DNA of 43,914 bases from Candidatus Brockarchaeota archaeon (GTDB lineage Archaea; Thermoproteota; EX4484-205; JAAOZO01): NCBI GenBank assembly GCA_017601145.1, contig JAFNIV010000014.1, forward strand, positions 1 to 43,914, read 5' to 3'. Below the pieces are notes generated by a model. That model was given only the letters and a program-made list of their open reading frames with translations, made no database searches and was not told the origin of the DNA. Positions 9,267 to 21,121 of the stretch are shown here, piece by piece (the stretch's first letter is position 1; every line of letters begins with the position of its first letter). A program made the position numbers and the translations under genes.

Positions 9267-9941
9267 CTAACTAAATCCCTTCGCAACTATCTTAAGAACA
9301 ATGTCTGAAGCATCTTCCGCATTATCAGCAATATTGTCAGCCATGTTAAGGAAATCCTTCATAGCAATAACGTCAAGCACGTTGAACTTTTTTGAATTTA
9401 AAAATAGGTTCCTCATTATCCTTGCTTTAATTAAGTCTGCATCTTCTTCGCACCTTTCTACGTTATGAGAAAACTTTATGAGCTCTTCTTTTTTAGAATT
9501 CTCTAGGATTTCGTAAAGTTTACTTAATGTTTTTACGGTTTTTAGTAAAGAGAACATGTAATCTTTTCCTTCTAACTCTTTAAAGACAAAAGCTAGAATG
9601 TCGCTATTTAAATTACTTTCAACAAGTATCTTAGCTGCATCTTTTGCAGCATCAGCAATATCATCATTCTTCTCCATTAAGTTTAAAAAGTCAGATGAAA
9701 GATATGCAAAGAACGAACCTGAAGCTATTTCTTCGGACGTGGATTTATGAATTTCATCAGCTTGAGTTTCTAGAAGATCAATTTCTGAAAATAAATTTGA
9801 AAAATTACGATCATTTTCGGAGATCTTTTCAACCATGGCGCAAAGTAGTTCTACACATTTTTCTACGACAACAAAATGTCTTCTTATATCTTTAACAACC
9901 TTTTGTTCTCCACTCACAAAGAGTTTAAGGATCTTTTCCAT
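9267..9941 (-). CDS. DUF47/PhoU-like phosphate transport regulator
   Basis: Helical PhoU-like sequence (LMEKNDDIADAAKDAAK, MADNIADNAEDASDIV) immediately upstream of the PiT gene. Confidence 0.85.
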   Translation of the reverse strand: MEKILKLFVSGEQKVVKDIRRHFVVVEKCVELLCAMVEKISENDRNFSNLFSEIDLLETQADEIHKSTSEEIASGSFFAYLSSDFLNLMEKNDDIADAAKDAAKILVESNLNSDILAFVFKELEGKDYMFSLLKTVKTLSKLYEILENSKKEELIKFSHNVERCEEDADLIKARIMRNLFLNSKKFNVLDVIAMKDFLNMADNIADNAEDASDIVLKIVAKGFS

Positions 9942-10034
9942 TTCTTAATTTGTAACTTATTAAATGAATTATTTAAACTTTTGTAAAATAGAAAAAGTTA
10001 TTTACTACATATTTAAACTAAAGACAAGAGCGCA

Positions 10035-11207
10035 ATGAGTAAGGAACTAACAATTGGATTTGTTTATAACGTTAGAAGCAAAAAATACGACGAGGAATTT
10101 TTGAAGAAATATACAGAATGGGATTACCCTGAAACAATTGAATCGATTTCAAGTGCACTAGAAGACACAGGAAATGACGTTATTCACATAGAAGCAGATA
10201 AACAAGTTTTTCATAAACTAGAAGAAAACAAAGATAAGATTGATATTGTATTCAATATAGCAGAGTATATCTCAAAAGACCTTTTTGGAGCTGAAAATAG
10301 AGAAGCACTTGTTCCCATGTTTCTAGAGTTTCTAAATATTCCATACTCTGGATCAGGTCCACAAGCTTTAATTAATGCCTTAGATAAGGCTGCTACAAAA
10401 GAAATAGTTTCTGCCTATGGAGTTGGAACAGCAGCGTTTCAAGTTGTAAGAGAGTATCCATTTGAACTAGACAATAGACTAAAGTTTCCACTTGTTGTTA
10501 AAGCTAGTTGTGAAGGTTCTAGTATAGCACTGAAGCAAACTTCTAAAGTAAACAACGAAGAAGAACTTAAAGAAAGAGTAAAGGAAGTAATAACTGTTTA
10601 TAATCAACCAGCACTTATAGAAGAATACATTGAAGGAACAGAGTATACTATTGGATTTGTTGGAAGGATGATTGTCCCAATAATGGAAATAGATTTATCT
10701 AAAATACCAGGTCATCCTGCCCTAAGAGATCAAGAAGTGAAAGATATGGAACCAGAATACACGTTTTTAAAAACTAAAGAAAAAGACAAACAAGCACTTT
10801 CATTATTAAATTTTAACGAAACTTATGTTTATCTAGCAACTCAAGCAGCAATTTCACATGATGCATTAAGGATAAGAGACTTTAATAGGATGGATGTTAG
10901 GTTGAAAGATGGAAAGTTTTACTTTTTAGAAATGAATCCACTTCCAGGAATGCACCCGAACTATGGAGACTTACCAACGATGGCAAAGGGAGCAGGAATT
11001 GCTTTCGATGAACTTGTTAACATGATCCTAATGGAAGCAATAAGAAGGTACGAAAAACATCCTTTATTTAAAGAAAGATTTAGTAAGAGAAGAATAGAAA
11101 AAATAGAAGAAAAATACAATAAAACTATAAAGAAACTAAAGTTTCATGAAGGAGAAGTAAAGGGCATTTGGTACAAGTATAAATTGATAGCACCCTCTAC
11201 GACCTAA
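10035..11207 (+). CDS. ATP-grasp protein, D-alanine-D-alanine ligase-like
   Basis: IPYSGSGPQALINALDKAATKEIV, PLVVKASCEGSSIAL, FYFLEMNPLPGMHP. Confidence 0.83.
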   Translation: MSKELTIGFVYNVRSKKYDEEFLKKYTEWDYPETIESISSALEDTGNDVIHIEADKQVFHKLEENKDKIDIVFNIAEYISKDLFGAENREALVPMFLEFLNIPYSGSGPQALINALDKAATKEIVSAYGVGTAAFQVVREYPFELDNRLKFPLVVKASCEGSSIALKQTSKVNNEEELKERVKEVITVYNQPALIEEYIEGTEYTIGFVGRMIVPIMEIDLSKIPGHPALRDQEVKDMEPEYTFLKTKEKDKQALSLLNFNETYVYLATQAAISHDALRIRDFNRMDVRLKDGKFYFLEMNPLPGMHPNYGDLPTMAKGAGIAFDELVNMILMEAIRRYEKHPLFKERFSKRRIEKIEEKYNKTIKKLKFHEGEVKGIWYKYKLIAPSTT

Positions 11208-11290
11208 ACTAAAATCCTTAGTGGTTTTCATTTTGTCATTGTTGAATTCTTGACTTAACAACAAAGCTTTTGTCGTTAAAAGAAGAAACT

Positions 11291-12448
11291 CTAGAACTCT
11301 ATTACTTCGATGTTTTTTAAAGTTTCTTGTACTATTTCTTCAAGGTTTATTTCTTTTTCTAGCTTTACGAAGGTACTATAGTTAGGCTTTGTAGAAGGAT
11401 GCTTTGCTATTATGCTGCAGCAGTCTTTGTACTCTTTTATTGAAGGCTCATAAGTCCCAATCTTCTCCGCCAAACTTACAATTTCATCTTTATCATATCC
11501 CAATAAGGGTCTTATTATTGGTAAGCTCATGCCAGTATCTGTTACTTGCATAGCTTCTAAAGTTTGAGATGCTTTTTGACTTAACGAGTCTCCAGTTACT
11601 ATACCTTTTGCATTTTCTTTTTTTGCAATTTCTTCTGCAACTCTAAACATTAATTTCTTAAACAAATGAAGGTTGTACTTTGGTGTTGAAAGCGAAATAC
11701 TCCTCAATAAAAACTCAGACGAAGGTGCTGCGTAAAGTTTTTTACTTGAACCCCATTCGGACAATAGGAGAATCAACTCTTTAATTTTTGAATTTTTTAC
11801 CATTTCTGAACTTTCATAAGGATGAAAATGTAAGTAAACAAGTTGAGCACCCCTTTTCATCGCTAACCAACTAGCAACTGGAGAATCTATGCCTCCTGAA
11901 ATTAAAGAAACTAATTTTCCAGCAACTCCAACCGGCAAGCCTCCTGGACCTTGAATCTTTTCTAAGTATATGTAAGATTTTCCTTTTGTTATCTCTATGT
12001 AAATTTTTCTAGTTGGATTCTTTAGGTCAACTTTTGCCTTAAATTTATTTACAAGAAAAGCTCCTACTTCTTCTTCAAGTTGCATTGAACTTAGTGGAAA
12101 GCTTTTGTTGGCTCTTTTTGCGACAACTCTAAAACTAACATTTTCAGATAGCAGATTATTACACAGAGAAAAAATTGTATCCCTTATTTTGTTTATGTCC
12201 TCTTCACATTCTTCTGCAATCGTAAACCATTTTACTCCAAACACTTTTTTTATTGAACTAACAGCTTTAGGTAGTAGTTCATCGCTTCTCAAACGAACAA
12301 CTACTCTTGTCTGCGTTTTACTAACTTCTTCTAGGTTAAGCTCCTTTAGCTTATTTTTTATGTTTCTGGCTAGGGTAGACTCGAACTTACTTCTGTTCAT
12401 TCCCTTTAAAGCAATCTCAGAGTGATGTACAAGTATAACTTTTGGCAT
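11291..12448 (-). CDS. thiI: tRNA 4-thiouridine synthase ThiI-like (THUMP + PP-loop)
   Basis: EIALKGMNRSKFE N-terminus, THUMP region, SGGIDSPVASWL PP-loop, YKDCCSI. Confidence 0.88.
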   Translation of the reverse strand: MPKVILVHHSEIALKGMNRSKFESTLARNIKNKLKELNLEEVSKTQTRVVVRLRSDELLPKAVSSIKKVFGVKWFTIAEECEEDINKIRDTIFSLCNNLLSENVSFRVVAKRANKSFPLSSMQLEEEVGAFLVNKFKAKVDLKNPTRKIYIEITKGKSYIYLEKIQGPGGLPVGVAGKLVSLISGGIDSPVASWLAMKRGAQLVYLHFHPYESSEMVKNSKIKELILLLSEWGSSKKLYAAPSSEFLLRSISLSTPKYNLHLFKKLMFRVAEEIAKKENAKGIVTGDSLSQKASQTLEAMQVTDTGMSLPIIRPLLGYDKDEIVSLAEKIGTYEPSIKEYKDCCSIIAKHPSTKPNYSTFVKLEKEINLEEIVQETLKNIEVIEF

Positions 12449-12844
12449 ACTGCTTCTTTATTAAAGTGAAGCAGTTTTTATGCGTTGCTTTAAGAGTAAA
12501 AGTTGAGAATTTATGTCGCAAAGCTAACATTAACCCAAATAACAAATCTTAAATTACGAGCAGATTCCTTAATTGATTTTTCTTTTAAGTCAAGTAGGAA
12601 TACCAAGTTAATGTAATCCTTCTGGTTACAAGCATTAACTCAGAACCCTTAGTTGACAATCTTTTAGAACAAGTGCTAATTATGGAGCGTAAAATCCAGC
12701 GATTAACTAGAATGTTGGAGAAATAAATTCATTTTGCAGGAATAACGTGAATTGTTTTATAAACAACCTGCATTACAGAACATTAAGGAAAAATATTAGT
12801 AAATTTTAAAAAGGAAAAATGTTCAATTTGAGACTACAAAAAAT

Positions 12845-13711
12845 TTGACTACCGTAATTTCAGTACTTGGAGCAAAAGAATTTGACTCAGGAAAAACCAC
12901 ACTTTCAACTTCATTGATTTTAACGTTAATAAAAAAAGGAAAGAGCGCGATTGGTTTTAAGCCTATTGCAGGCCATGAATGCATAGAGCAATATGATTTT
13001 TATTTAAAAAATATACAAGAATCTAAACTTTATGGGCATGATGCCTATTTTTTGCGTATAGCTAGTCAAACAAAATTACCTATTGAAGTTATTAATCCAG
13101 TAGACGTGATGACTAAGTATAACCTTAAGTTTGAAGGACACTACTCAAACATCTACGACAATCTTGGAATAGGAAGATTTTCGTTTTATGAGAAAGGTAA
13201 AATAAAAAATGTCTACTACTATAGAAAGGGATTGAAGGACAAATTATGTATAAAACTTTTGAATAAGTTGAAGACGAAAGATGAAGAAATACTTGAGATT
13301 TCTTCATTTGAAGAATTTCTTGGATTGCACAAAAAATATTATGAAAAATCAGTTAGTTCAATGTTTAACTTTATTAAAGAGCTTTCAAACATCATTTTAA
13401 TCGAAAGCTTTAATGACTCAGTCTATCCAGCACAACAAGTAGAAGAATCAAAGTTTATCTTTGTTTGTAACTTAAATGAAATTTATGTATATGAAGGGAA
13501 ACAATTCTTAGAAAGCATTAAGGGATTAGGAGATCCGTTTTTGTTGCGGGTTAAAGACATCAATGAAAAAATAAAACCAAACTATACATTTAAACTTCCG
13601 CTCCTTATAAGTACAGAAGACGAAAAACAACTGGAAAAACAGATTAAAGAATATACTTTTGAGTTAGAGAAGGCACTTGATCAATTAAAGCTAACGAATA
13701 ACGTTACTTAA
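12845..13711 (+). CDS. P-loop ATPase, dethiobiotin-synthetase-like fold
   Basis: SVLGAKEFDSGKTTLSTSL Walker A; TTG start; substrate unknown. Confidence 0.6.
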   Translation: MTTVISVLGAKEFDSGKTTLSTSLILTLIKKGKSAIGFKPIAGHECIEQYDFYLKNIQESKLYGHDAYFLRIASQTKLPIEVINPVDVMTKYNLKFEGHYSNIYDNLGIGRFSFYEKGKIKNVYYYRKGLKDKLCIKLLNKLKTKDEEILEISSFEEFLGLHKKYYEKSVSSMFNFIKELSNIILIESFNDSVYPAQQVEESKFIFVCNLNEIYVYEGKQFLESIKGLGDPFLLRVKDINEKIKPNYTFKLPLLISTEDEKQLEKQIKEYTFELEKALDQLKLTNNVT

Positions 13712-13878
13712 TAACAAGTTTAATATAATTTGATTAAAAGCATAAAAATGTTAAATGAAGAGTCTTTTATCATAGTTTTAGTAAAGAGTGCACAGTTTTC
13801 TTATATTTACAATCTCAGTTATTACCTAAGTTAACATTTTATTTCCTTATCTACTGCAGATATCTACGAAAAATACTT

Positions 13879-14592
13879 CTATTGTTTAAGAATTGGACAG
13901 TTTAAAATGTCTTTTGGTTTGTTAGTAGTTATGCTATCTACACCGTAGTTAAGAACTTCACGTAACGCATCACAATCATCTACTGTCCAAACATCAAAAG
14001 TTAAACCATGTAGGTGAGCTTCTCTTACGTCTTCTTGACTAAAAGATTTAAATCTAGCAGCTATTGTATTACTAAAGTGAGCCAATGCACTAAAAATAAA
14101 TGGTTTACTGAAGTTTGAAGTTATTGCAACAACTGATAGAGAAGGAAGCAACTCTTTTACTTTTTTTAAAGAACTTAAGTTAAAAGAAGCTATTGCAACG
14201 TTTTCTTCAAGTTCGAACAACTTTATCATCTCGACAACATCCTTTTCAATGCCTTCGTCCTTAAGCTCAATTCTCATAAGAACCTTAGAATTAATTTTTT
14301 CTAAAACTTCTTGTAGCGTTGGAACTTTTGTTCCTTTAAATGAGCTACTAAACCATGAACCTGCATCTAAGTATTCAATTTGTTCTAGAGTTAACTCTCT
14401 AACTAATCCTTTGCCATTAGTTGTTCTATTTAATGTATCGTCATGTATTACAACAAGTTTGCTGTCCCTGGTTTTTCTTACATCAAACTCTATAGCATCA
14501 ACACCAACTTCAATTGCTCTTAAAAAGGAAGGTAGCGTGTTCTCTGGACAAGCATCAGGAGATCCTCTATGCCCTACTATTATTGGTCTCAT
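13879..14592 (-). CDS. ugpQ: Glycerophosphodiester phosphodiesterase
   Basis: GHRGSPDACPENTLPSF, AIEFDVRKTRDSKLVVIHDDTLNRTTNGKG, WTVDD. Confidence 0.92.
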   Translation of the reverse strand: MRPIIVGHRGSPDACPENTLPSFLRAIEVGVDAIEFDVRKTRDSKLVVIHDDTLNRTTNGKGLVRELTLEQIEYLDAGSWFSSSFKGTKVPTLQEVLEKINSKVLMRIELKDEGIEKDVVEMIKLFELEENVAIASFNLSSLKKVKELLPSLSVVAITSNFSKPFIFSALAHFSNTIAARFKSFSQEDVREAHLHGLTFDVWTVDDCDALREVLNYGVDSITTNKPKDILNCPILKQ

Positions 14593-14906
14593 AAAAACAA
14601 AGTGTGAAAAGTGATGATAAAAGTCTTTTGTGAACTGATAGCAAAGTACAGTTCCTGTGGCAGTTGAGAATACGCAAAATTTGGAATTCTTTTACTAAAG
14701 GGAGAAAGGAGCTACTTTTCTATCTTCCAGTAAGTCATACTTTGTCCCTTATTTCTTCTTTTTGAGAATTCATTAAAAAGCTTACTCAAATCAACTTTTT
14801 GGTTATATTAGTTTTCTTCAGTAACGTTAAAAGCTTCTTAATTTAAGAAAATGTACTCTTAGCTGTAGAAGAAAAATTTAAAAGTCAACAATACAAAGAA
14901 GACACG

Positions 14907-15218
14907 ATGGAATACAAAGTTTTTGTAGAAGAGTCTAAAGATGGGGGCCAATTCTTCATTGAACTAGGAGAAAAAAGAGCTGTTCTAGACTTCGTTAAAA
15001 AAGGAAATGAAGTTTATGTAACTCACACTTACACACCTTCTGAGTTCAGAGGAAAAGGGATTGCGGCAAAACTAATGGAAGCACTTATAAGTTATTGTGA
15101 GAAAAACAACATGAAGATATACCCAATTTGTTCTTATGCAGTATCATTCTTTGAGAAAAATACAGAATTAAAACGTATGCTTTCCGAAGATTACTTAAAA
15201 GAAAAAGATAACAGATAA
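14907..15218 (+). CDS. GNAT-like N-acetyltransferase (short YjdJ/GTL3B type)
   Basis: TYTPSEFRGKGIAAKLMEALISYCEKNNMKIYPICSYAVSFFEK. Confidence 0.85.
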   Translation: MEYKVFVEESKDGGQFFIELGEKRAVLDFVKKGNEVYVTHTYTPSEFRGKGIAAKLMEALISYCEKNNMKIYPICSYAVSFFEKNTELKRMLSEDYLKEKDNR

Positions 15219-15488
15219 TATTTCTGTTAACTTCTAAGTTTATCTGGACAATCATTTAAATCCTCTTTAGTTTACGTACTAAGTAGTAAGAGTAAGTTCG
15301 CCTTTGTGCAACGCAAAATGTTACTCCTTCAGATTCTGAAGTTGGAAACTAAGACTTAGTTAAGCAAAAGTATATTCTTCTTAGAATAAATCATACAAAC
15401 TTCGGTTAACCCTTTGAAACTTCTATTTTATCTGTGCTAGAAAGTTTAAGGCGGCTAACGTTATTCTTGTTGCTCTAATTAAGTTACT

Positions 15489-16133
15489 TCACTTAACTTT
15501 TGTATTTAGAAAGTTAAGCTCCTTCATGATTCTTTTTAATTGTGTATAGCTCATCTGTCCAGGCGCAGTTGGAGTTTCTACATAACCGTATACTAACTTT
15601 GAACCAAATATTGCAAAAGCTATTCTCTCAACAGGATTAGTATTAATTGGCATCACGACAACTTTACTCGATATTGAAAGAAGAGAGATTAGCAATTGTC
15701 TGTAATTTCCAACTCCATTTACTACAACTTTAAAAGCAAAAGTTCCTCTAGTAAACTTATCTGCTAACTTTTTTACTTCAAAGAAACTTGGAAAGTTACT
15801 AAGGTAATGAACTGACACTATCTTTCCTTTGTAAGGAACCGGATATTTCTTTAGAAATGAAGCTTCCACGTCATAAAGGATTCCATATTTATGTAAGTTT
15901 ACTAAGAAATTTCTTTTTTCTTCCCTATCTATAAGGTTTACTCCCCCTTCATTGACATCACGAACTGTTACTATTATCTTTCTCTTGAACTTTAATAAAG
16001 TTCTAATACTTATTTGTTGCAAACTGTTCAGGTAATCTAATCTAAGTTCAACAAAGTCAGAATCTATATCTTTAACTTTATCTATATCTTTAGGAGATTT
16101 AACTGGCAAAGATGCAACTATAAAAGTTTTCAT
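15489..16133 (-). CDS. aroD: 3-dehydroquinate dehydratase, type I (start taken at MKTFIV; ORF extends to 16172)
   Basis: FVELRLDYL, KIIVTVRD, KIVSVHY, position at end of aro block; ATG overlaps aroA stop. Confidence 0.85.
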   Translation of the reverse strand: MKTFIVASLPVKSPKDIDKVKDIDSDFVELRLDYLNSLQQISIRTLLKFKRKIIVTVRDVNEGGVNLIDREEKRNFLVNLHKYGILYDVEASFLKKYPVPYKGKIVSVHYLSNFPSFFEVKKLADKFTRGTFAFKVVVNGVGNYRQLLISLLSISSKVVVMPINTNPVERIAFAIFGSKLVYGYVETPTAPGQMSYTQLKRIMKELNFLNTKVK

Positions 16134-17380
16134 AAACTTATTCTTCCTCCTATTTTCATTAGGTCGTTCCAAAAGTTAGGATTACTTTTATTAACACAAT
16201 CAGCATTTTCGATTTCAGCCCCAGCAAAGAAACCTAATGGTGCTACCATCATTGCAATTCTATGATCATTGGGACACAAAAATTTTCCTCTTAAAATATT
16301 GTTGCTTCCAGTTATAACTAAACTTTCTTTCTCAACGTATGAATGAACTCCAAAAAGGCTTAAGACTTCCACTATAGTTTTGAGTCTATTACTTTCTTTT
16401 ATAGATAATCTTTTAACTCCAGTTATTCTAGTTTCTCCGGACGTAAAAGGAGCAAGAGATGCAACCGAAACTGCAAGGTCTGGAACATCCTCAACGTTGA
16501 CGCTTATTGGTTTTAATTTATCCTTAATTTTTTCACCACTTACAAACCAAGAATAGTCCTTTAGCTTACTGTGAGCCCCCATTTGACTGAAAATTTCTAC
16601 AATGTTATGGTCACCAAAGAAGTTTGGCGGTTTGTATAAACCTTCTATTTCTAAGTAACCCTTAGTTGCTATTGATGAAGCAGCATAAAACGATGAGAGA
16701 GAAAAATCTCCAGGAACGTTACCTTCATATGGGGCAATCTCTCCACCTTCTACAGCTAAGATGTTCCCATCAAACTTTAGATTTAGTCCTCTTTCTTTTA
16801 ATATTTGTATAGTTAAGTTTATGTAACCTTTAGAAACTATTGGAGGTCTTACTACAATTTTTCCTCCTCCAAGAATATAAAGAGCGTACACCAACCCAGT
16901 TATATATTGACTACTTTCGTAACCATCTATTTCAACTTCTGTATGTCTTAGCTTACCTTCTATAGTTAGAGGGAGATGACTTGAAGAAACATTAATCTCG
17001 TTATCTCTTAAGAATTTTACTATAGCAGATAAAGGTCGTCTTCTTAAAGTTTCATTACCATCTACTGTAAATTTTCCTCCTATAGCTACTGCAATAGGGA
17101 TAAACATCCTAAGAGTGGTTGCAGAGCCTTCAAAATTAACGAAATTTGTATAAAGTTTAAGAGCTCTTGGCTTAAAGAATCTTTTACCATTAAATTTTAC
17201 ACCTAAAGCATTAACAGCTCTAATAGAAGCTTTAATATCATCAGAGAGAGTTAAATTTCTTAACGTTAGTTCACTAAACAACGATGTGAATATTAACCTT
17301 ATTCCTATACTCTTAGACTGAGGCGCTTTTATTTTGCCCCTAATGGTTGAAGGGAATAGGACTACCTTCATGTTTAACAC
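16130..17380 (-). CDS. aroA: 3-phosphoshikimate 1-carboxyvinyltransferase (EPSP synthase)
   Basis: [59 protein letters not shown]. Confidence 0.93.
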   Translation of the reverse strand: MLNMKVVLFPSTIRGKIKAPQSKSIGIRLIFTSLFSELTLRNLTLSDDIKASIRAVNALGVKFNGKRFFKPRALKLYTNFVNFEGSATTLRMFIPIAVAIGGKFTVDGNETLRRRPLSAIVKFLRDNEINVSSSHLPLTIEGKLRHTEVEIDGYESSQYITGLVYALYILGGGKIVVRPPIVSKGYINLTIQILKERGLNLKFDGNILAVEGGEIAPYEGNVPGDFSLSSFYAASSIATKGYLEIEGLYKPPNFFGDHNIVEIFSQMGAHSKLKDYSWFVSGEKIKDKLKPISVNVEDVPDLAVSVASLAPFTSGETRITGVKRLSIKESNRLKTIVEVLSLFGVHSYVEKESLVITGSNNILRGKFLCPNDHRIAMMVAPLGFFAGAEIENADCVNKSNPNFWNDLMKIGGRISL

Positions 17381-18164
17381 ACTCTACGAATAGTATGTTA
17401 CCAAACTTACTTAGCTCATCAAGAACAGGCCCTTCTTCGCCAGGCTTACATAATGCAAATACCGAAGGACCATTCCCACTTATTCCAGCAGCTAAAGCAC
17501 CTTTTCTTAAAGCTCTCTTAATTGGTGTTTTATCGTAACCAAGTATTTCAGCTACAGCAATTCCATTTAGCTTCATAGCTGTTATTATATCTCCTGATAA
17601 AGCTAACCTGAAGAATTCCACAAACATTAGTTCATGTTTTCGAAAAGCAGATAAGTTAACAGCCGGTCTATTGCTTTTCGGAAGTATGAGTAAAATTAGA
17701 TCTTCTAAAAGATTAGTAATCTTAAGTAGCTTTCTTTTTCTATTATCAGTAAAAGTTATTCCACCATAGTATGCCGCAGTAGCATCATCAAAGGCTCCAG
17801 TTATAGAGACTCCAGCTTTAATTGAAATATAGGCGGAAAGTTTTGGAACATCAACTTTAATCTTGAATTTCCTTGCAATTGCACTTATTAAAGCAACAGA
17901 AACAGCACTACTACTCTTTAGTCCACTTCTTTGTGGTATTTGGGAGTCTATTGTGACCTTTAGTCTAGGGATATTGTAATTTTTATAAAAGTAGTTTAGA
18001 ATTGTTCTTTCAAGTTTAGAAGAATGTTCTCCAGAACCTTCTTTAACATAAGCAGTAGCTTTTAAGTTAATTGCCATTGTTGAACCATAGAATGAGGGTA
18101 TTGCATTAACTACAGAAACACCACCATATGCTACTGCTTGCATAAGTTCATATATCGCCTCCAA
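17340..18164 (-). CDS. aroK: Shikimate kinase, archaeal GHMP type (start may be the internal Met at 18143)
   Basis: [28 protein letters not shown] motif, [14 protein letters not shown]. Confidence 0.9.
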   Translation of the reverse strand: MEAIYELMQAVAYGGVSVVNAIPSFYGSTMAINLKATAYVKEGSGEHSSKLERTILNYFYKNYNIPRLKVTIDSQIPQRSGLKSSSAVSVALISAIARKFKIKVDVPKLSAYISIKAGVSITGAFDDATAAYYGGITFTDNRKRKLLKITNLLEDLILLILPKSNRPAVNLSAFRKHELMFVEFFRLALSGDIITAMKLNGIAVAEILGYDKTPIKRALRKGALAAGISGNGPSVFALCKPGEEGPVLDELSKFGNILFVECVKHEGSPIPFNH

Positions 18165-19288
18165 TTTTTTTCTATTTTTTCCGAGTCATCCTTACTCAGT
18201 TTAACTGATGGTACTACTCCAGCTCTAATAGCATGGTCAATTAACACTAAGCTTACCATCGCTTCAACAACTGAAACCCCCCTTATTGCAACTGCTGGAT
18301 CATGCCTTCCTTTAGTAGATACTAAGTCTTCCTCATTAGTTTTTAAGTTTACTGTTTTAGAAGGTATTCGTATAGAGCTTGTTGGTTTGAATGCACATCT
18401 TACTACAATAGGTTCCCCTGTTGTAATTCCACCTAATATACCACCAGAAGTATTGTACCTAAGTCCTATGCTGTTACCTTTTTTTATGATTTCATCATTT
18501 ACTTCATTGCCTTTCATTTTAACTGCCTTAAATCCAAGCCCATACTCAAATCCAACTACTGCAGGAATTGACATTATAGCTTTAGCTAAGTCTGCCTTTA
18601 TTTTATCAAAAACAGGTTCTCCCAATCCAACTGGAGGATTCATTGCTACAACTTCAACAGTACCACCATAACTATTACCTTCTGCTATCGCATTTTTAAT
18701 TAATTCCTTAAACTTTTTTTCAAAGTCTTTCTTACTACACCTTAAAGGGCTATACTTTGAACAAAGTATTTCCTTAAAACTAACATTACAATTTAATTCC
18801 AATGGACCCAGACTAACAAGATGACCTGCAACTAAAGTATTAGTTAACATGAGCAGCTTTTTTGCTAAAGCTGAAGCTGCAACTCTACTGAGAGTTTCCC
18901 TAGCACTTGACCTTCCTCCGCCTCTATAGTCCCAGTTTTCATAACCATACTTCTTAATATAGGCAAGGTCTGCATGACCAGGTCTTGGTTTATATCTTAT
19001 TTCTTCATAAGACGAAGAAATAACATCAACATTCCTAACAACTATCGTTACAGGAGCTCCAGTTGTTCTACCTTCATAAATACCACTTAAGATTTTAGGT
19101 TCATCAGGTTCTTTTCTTTTAGATACAAAAGATTTTCCTGGTTTTCTAAAAGATAACTCAAACTTTATATCTTCCTCGTTTAATGGAAGCCCAGCTGGAA
19201 CACCATCTACAACGACTCCAACGACTGGACCATGGCTTTCTCCAAATGTTGTTATTCTAAACATCTCACCAAATGAATTTCCTGGCAT
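18131..19288 (-). CDS. aroC: Chorismate synthase
   Basis: [70 protein letters not shown]. Confidence 0.96.
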   Translation of the reverse strand: MPGNSFGEMFRITTFGESHGPVVGVVVDGVPAGLPLNEEDIKFELSFRKPGKSFVSKRKEPDEPKILSGIYEGRTTGAPVTIVVRNVDVISSSYEEIRYKPRPGHADLAYIKKYGYENWDYRGGGRSSARETLSRVAASALAKKLLMLTNTLVAGHLVSLGPLELNCNVSFKEILCSKYSPLRCSKKDFEKKFKELIKNAIAEGNSYGGTVEVVAMNPPVGLGEPVFDKIKADLAKAIMSIPAVVGFEYGLGFKAVKMKGNEVNDEIIKKGNSIGLRYNTSGGILGGITTGEPIVVRCAFKPTSSIRIPSKTVNLKTNEEDLVSTKGRHDPAVAIRGVSVVEAMVSLVLIDHAIRAGVVPSVKLSKDDSEKIEKNWRRYMNLCKQ

Positions 19289-20072
19289 CTAAGTAAGCTA
19301 TCACCTCTTCATCACTTAATGACTTACCAAACCATAGTTTTTCAGATTCCAAGGCTTGTCTAACAAGCACCTCAATACCACTTATAGTTTTCATTTCTCT
19401 AAGTTTAGCTAATTTTAAAAACTCAGTATTAACTGGAGAATATAACAAGTCTATAGCTAAAATTCCACTTACATACTTTGGGTTAATGAAGTCTTGAACT
19501 GGTACAGCATTCACTACAATGTCTGCGCTTTTATACTCTTTTGCTAGCTCTGCATTTATACCATTTCGATTTAGCATATCTACAAGAAGTTTCCCTCTTT
19601 CTGGAGTTCTATTGTAAACGAAGATTGAACAACCTAAGTCGCCTAAAGCGAATGCAACTGCTTTGGCAGCTCCTCCTGCACCAAAGACAATACATTTGAA
19701 ACCATTAATACTCTTAAGTTTTTCTAACACTAAACTTTGTATTGCAATATAATCTGTATTATATCCTTTCTTATTGCTAATTGTATTTATTGCGCCTATT
19801 GTTCTTGCCTTTTCATTTACATCATCTAAGAAGCCCATTATTTTTTCTTTGTAAGGTATAGTAACATTGAGACCAGCACAGAGATCGATAAGTGTTTGCG
19901 CAACTTTGCTAAACTTTTCTTTGGATATATCAAAAGCTAAATATACTGCATTAGCACCAACCTTACTAAAAGAGTAGTTATGGATTATTGGCGAAAGAGT
20001 ATACTGTATGTTGTTTCCTAAAACACCAAAAAGCTTAGTAGAGTAGTTTATTTCAAACATTTTAACATACAC
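19266..20072 (-). CDS. aroE: Shikimate dehydrogenase
   Basis: [35 protein letters not shown]. Confidence 0.94.
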   Translation of the reverse strand: MYVKMFEINYSTKLFGVLGNNIQYTLSPIIHNYSFSKVGANAVYLAFDISKEKFSKVAQTLIDLCAGLNVTIPYKEKIMGFLDDVNEKARTIGAINTISNKKGYNTDYIAIQSLVLEKLKSINGFKCIVFGAGGAAKAVAFALGDLGCSIFVYNRTPERGKLLVDMLNRNGINAELAKEYKSADIVVNAVPVQDFINPKYVSGILAIDLLYSPVNTEFLKLAKLREMKTISGIEVLVRQALESEKLWFGKSLSDEEVIAYLDARKFIW

Positions 20073-21121
20073 TTCTGTATGACTTCAACAGAAGTTTCAA
20101 TTTTCTTCCAACTACCTATGTTTTCAGGAGTAGGTAAAAATATCGTATTTTTCTTGGCCTTCTTATCTTTTGTTATTGCAAGTAGCAAGACGTCCAAAGA
20201 AACATTAACTTTAAGTTCTTCAAGTGCTACTGGTAAACCATAACTTTTTAAAACAAACTTTAACGCTTCAACCACATCTTCTTTTGCATAACCAAGTTCT
20301 TTGGCTATTTCTGCTTCATAAATCATACCAACTGAAACTGCTTCTCCATGATGAACCTTAAAGTTGGATGCTGCTTCTATCGCATGGCCTATCGTATGAC
20401 CAAAGTTTAATACAATTCTTACTCCCTTTGTTTCTTTTTCATCTTTCTTAACAATTGACAATTTGTTTAATGATGACTTATACACTATCTCTTCTAGTTT
20501 AGAGCTATCTCCTGAAAGAATTTTGTCTCTATGCCTTTCTAAGTAATTGAAAAGACCTCTATCTAAAGTAATTCCATACTTTATAACTTCAGCAAGTCCT
20601 CTGCATAACTCTTCTCTTGGGAGAGTTTCTAAAAATGAGACATCAGAAACAACCAACAGTGGTTGGTAGAAAGTCCCGATGATATTCTTTATTCCTCCAA
20701 AGTTAACACCATTCTTCCCTCCTAGTGCAGCGTCTACCATTCCAAGTAACGTAGTTGGTACATTAACTAAGTTTACCCCTCGCATATAGATTGAGGCTAT
20801 AAAACCTGAAAGGTCAATAATAGTTCCACCTCCAATTGCAACTACAAAGTCAGTTCTAGTGAAGTCATTATGAAACATCGCATCTAGAATTTGAACAGCA
20901 AGGCCCAGATCTTTTGCCCTTTCTCCATCTTTTATTTGAAAGTCAACAAAGTTAACTAGACTATGTTTTACTTTTTCTACTATAAAAGAAAGAGAGTTTG
21001 GATATACTAATATCTTTTTTTCTTTTATTTCTGAAATTGAAGAAACTATGTTTCTTCCTATTCTTACTTCAACTGAAGAATTACAAAAGTTTTCTTTTAA
21101 AGTTTTCATAGGAACCACCAT
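20048..21121 (-). CDS. aroB: 3-dehydroquinate synthase
   Basis: VAIGGGTIIDLSGFIASIYMRGV, PTTLLGMVDAALGGKNGVNF, NFGHTIGHAIEA. Confidence 0.96.
   Translation of the reverse strand: MVVPMKTLKENFCNSSVEVRIGRNIVSSISEIKEKKILVYPNSLSFIVEKVKHSLVNFVDFQIKDGERAKDLGLAVQILDAMFHNDFTRTDFVVAIGGGTIIDLSGFIASIYMRGVNLVNVPTTLLGMVDAALGGKNGVNFGGIKNIIGTFYQPLLVVSDVSFLETLPREELCRGLAEVIKYGITLDRGLFNYLERHRDKILSGDSSKLEEIVYKSSLNKLSIVKKDEKETKGVRIVLNFGHTIGHAIEAASNFKVHHGEAVSVGMIYEAEIAKELGYAKEDVVEALKFVLKSYGLPVALEELKVNVSLDVLLLAITKDKKAKKNTIFLPTPENIGSWKKIETSVEVIQKCMLKCLK

Noticed and set aside
12565-12727. Short open stretch NVILLVTSINSEPLVDNLLEQVLIMERKIQRLTRMLEK*
   Set aside because: No convincing start codon and no recognisable family; could be a small ORF or relic, but unsupported.
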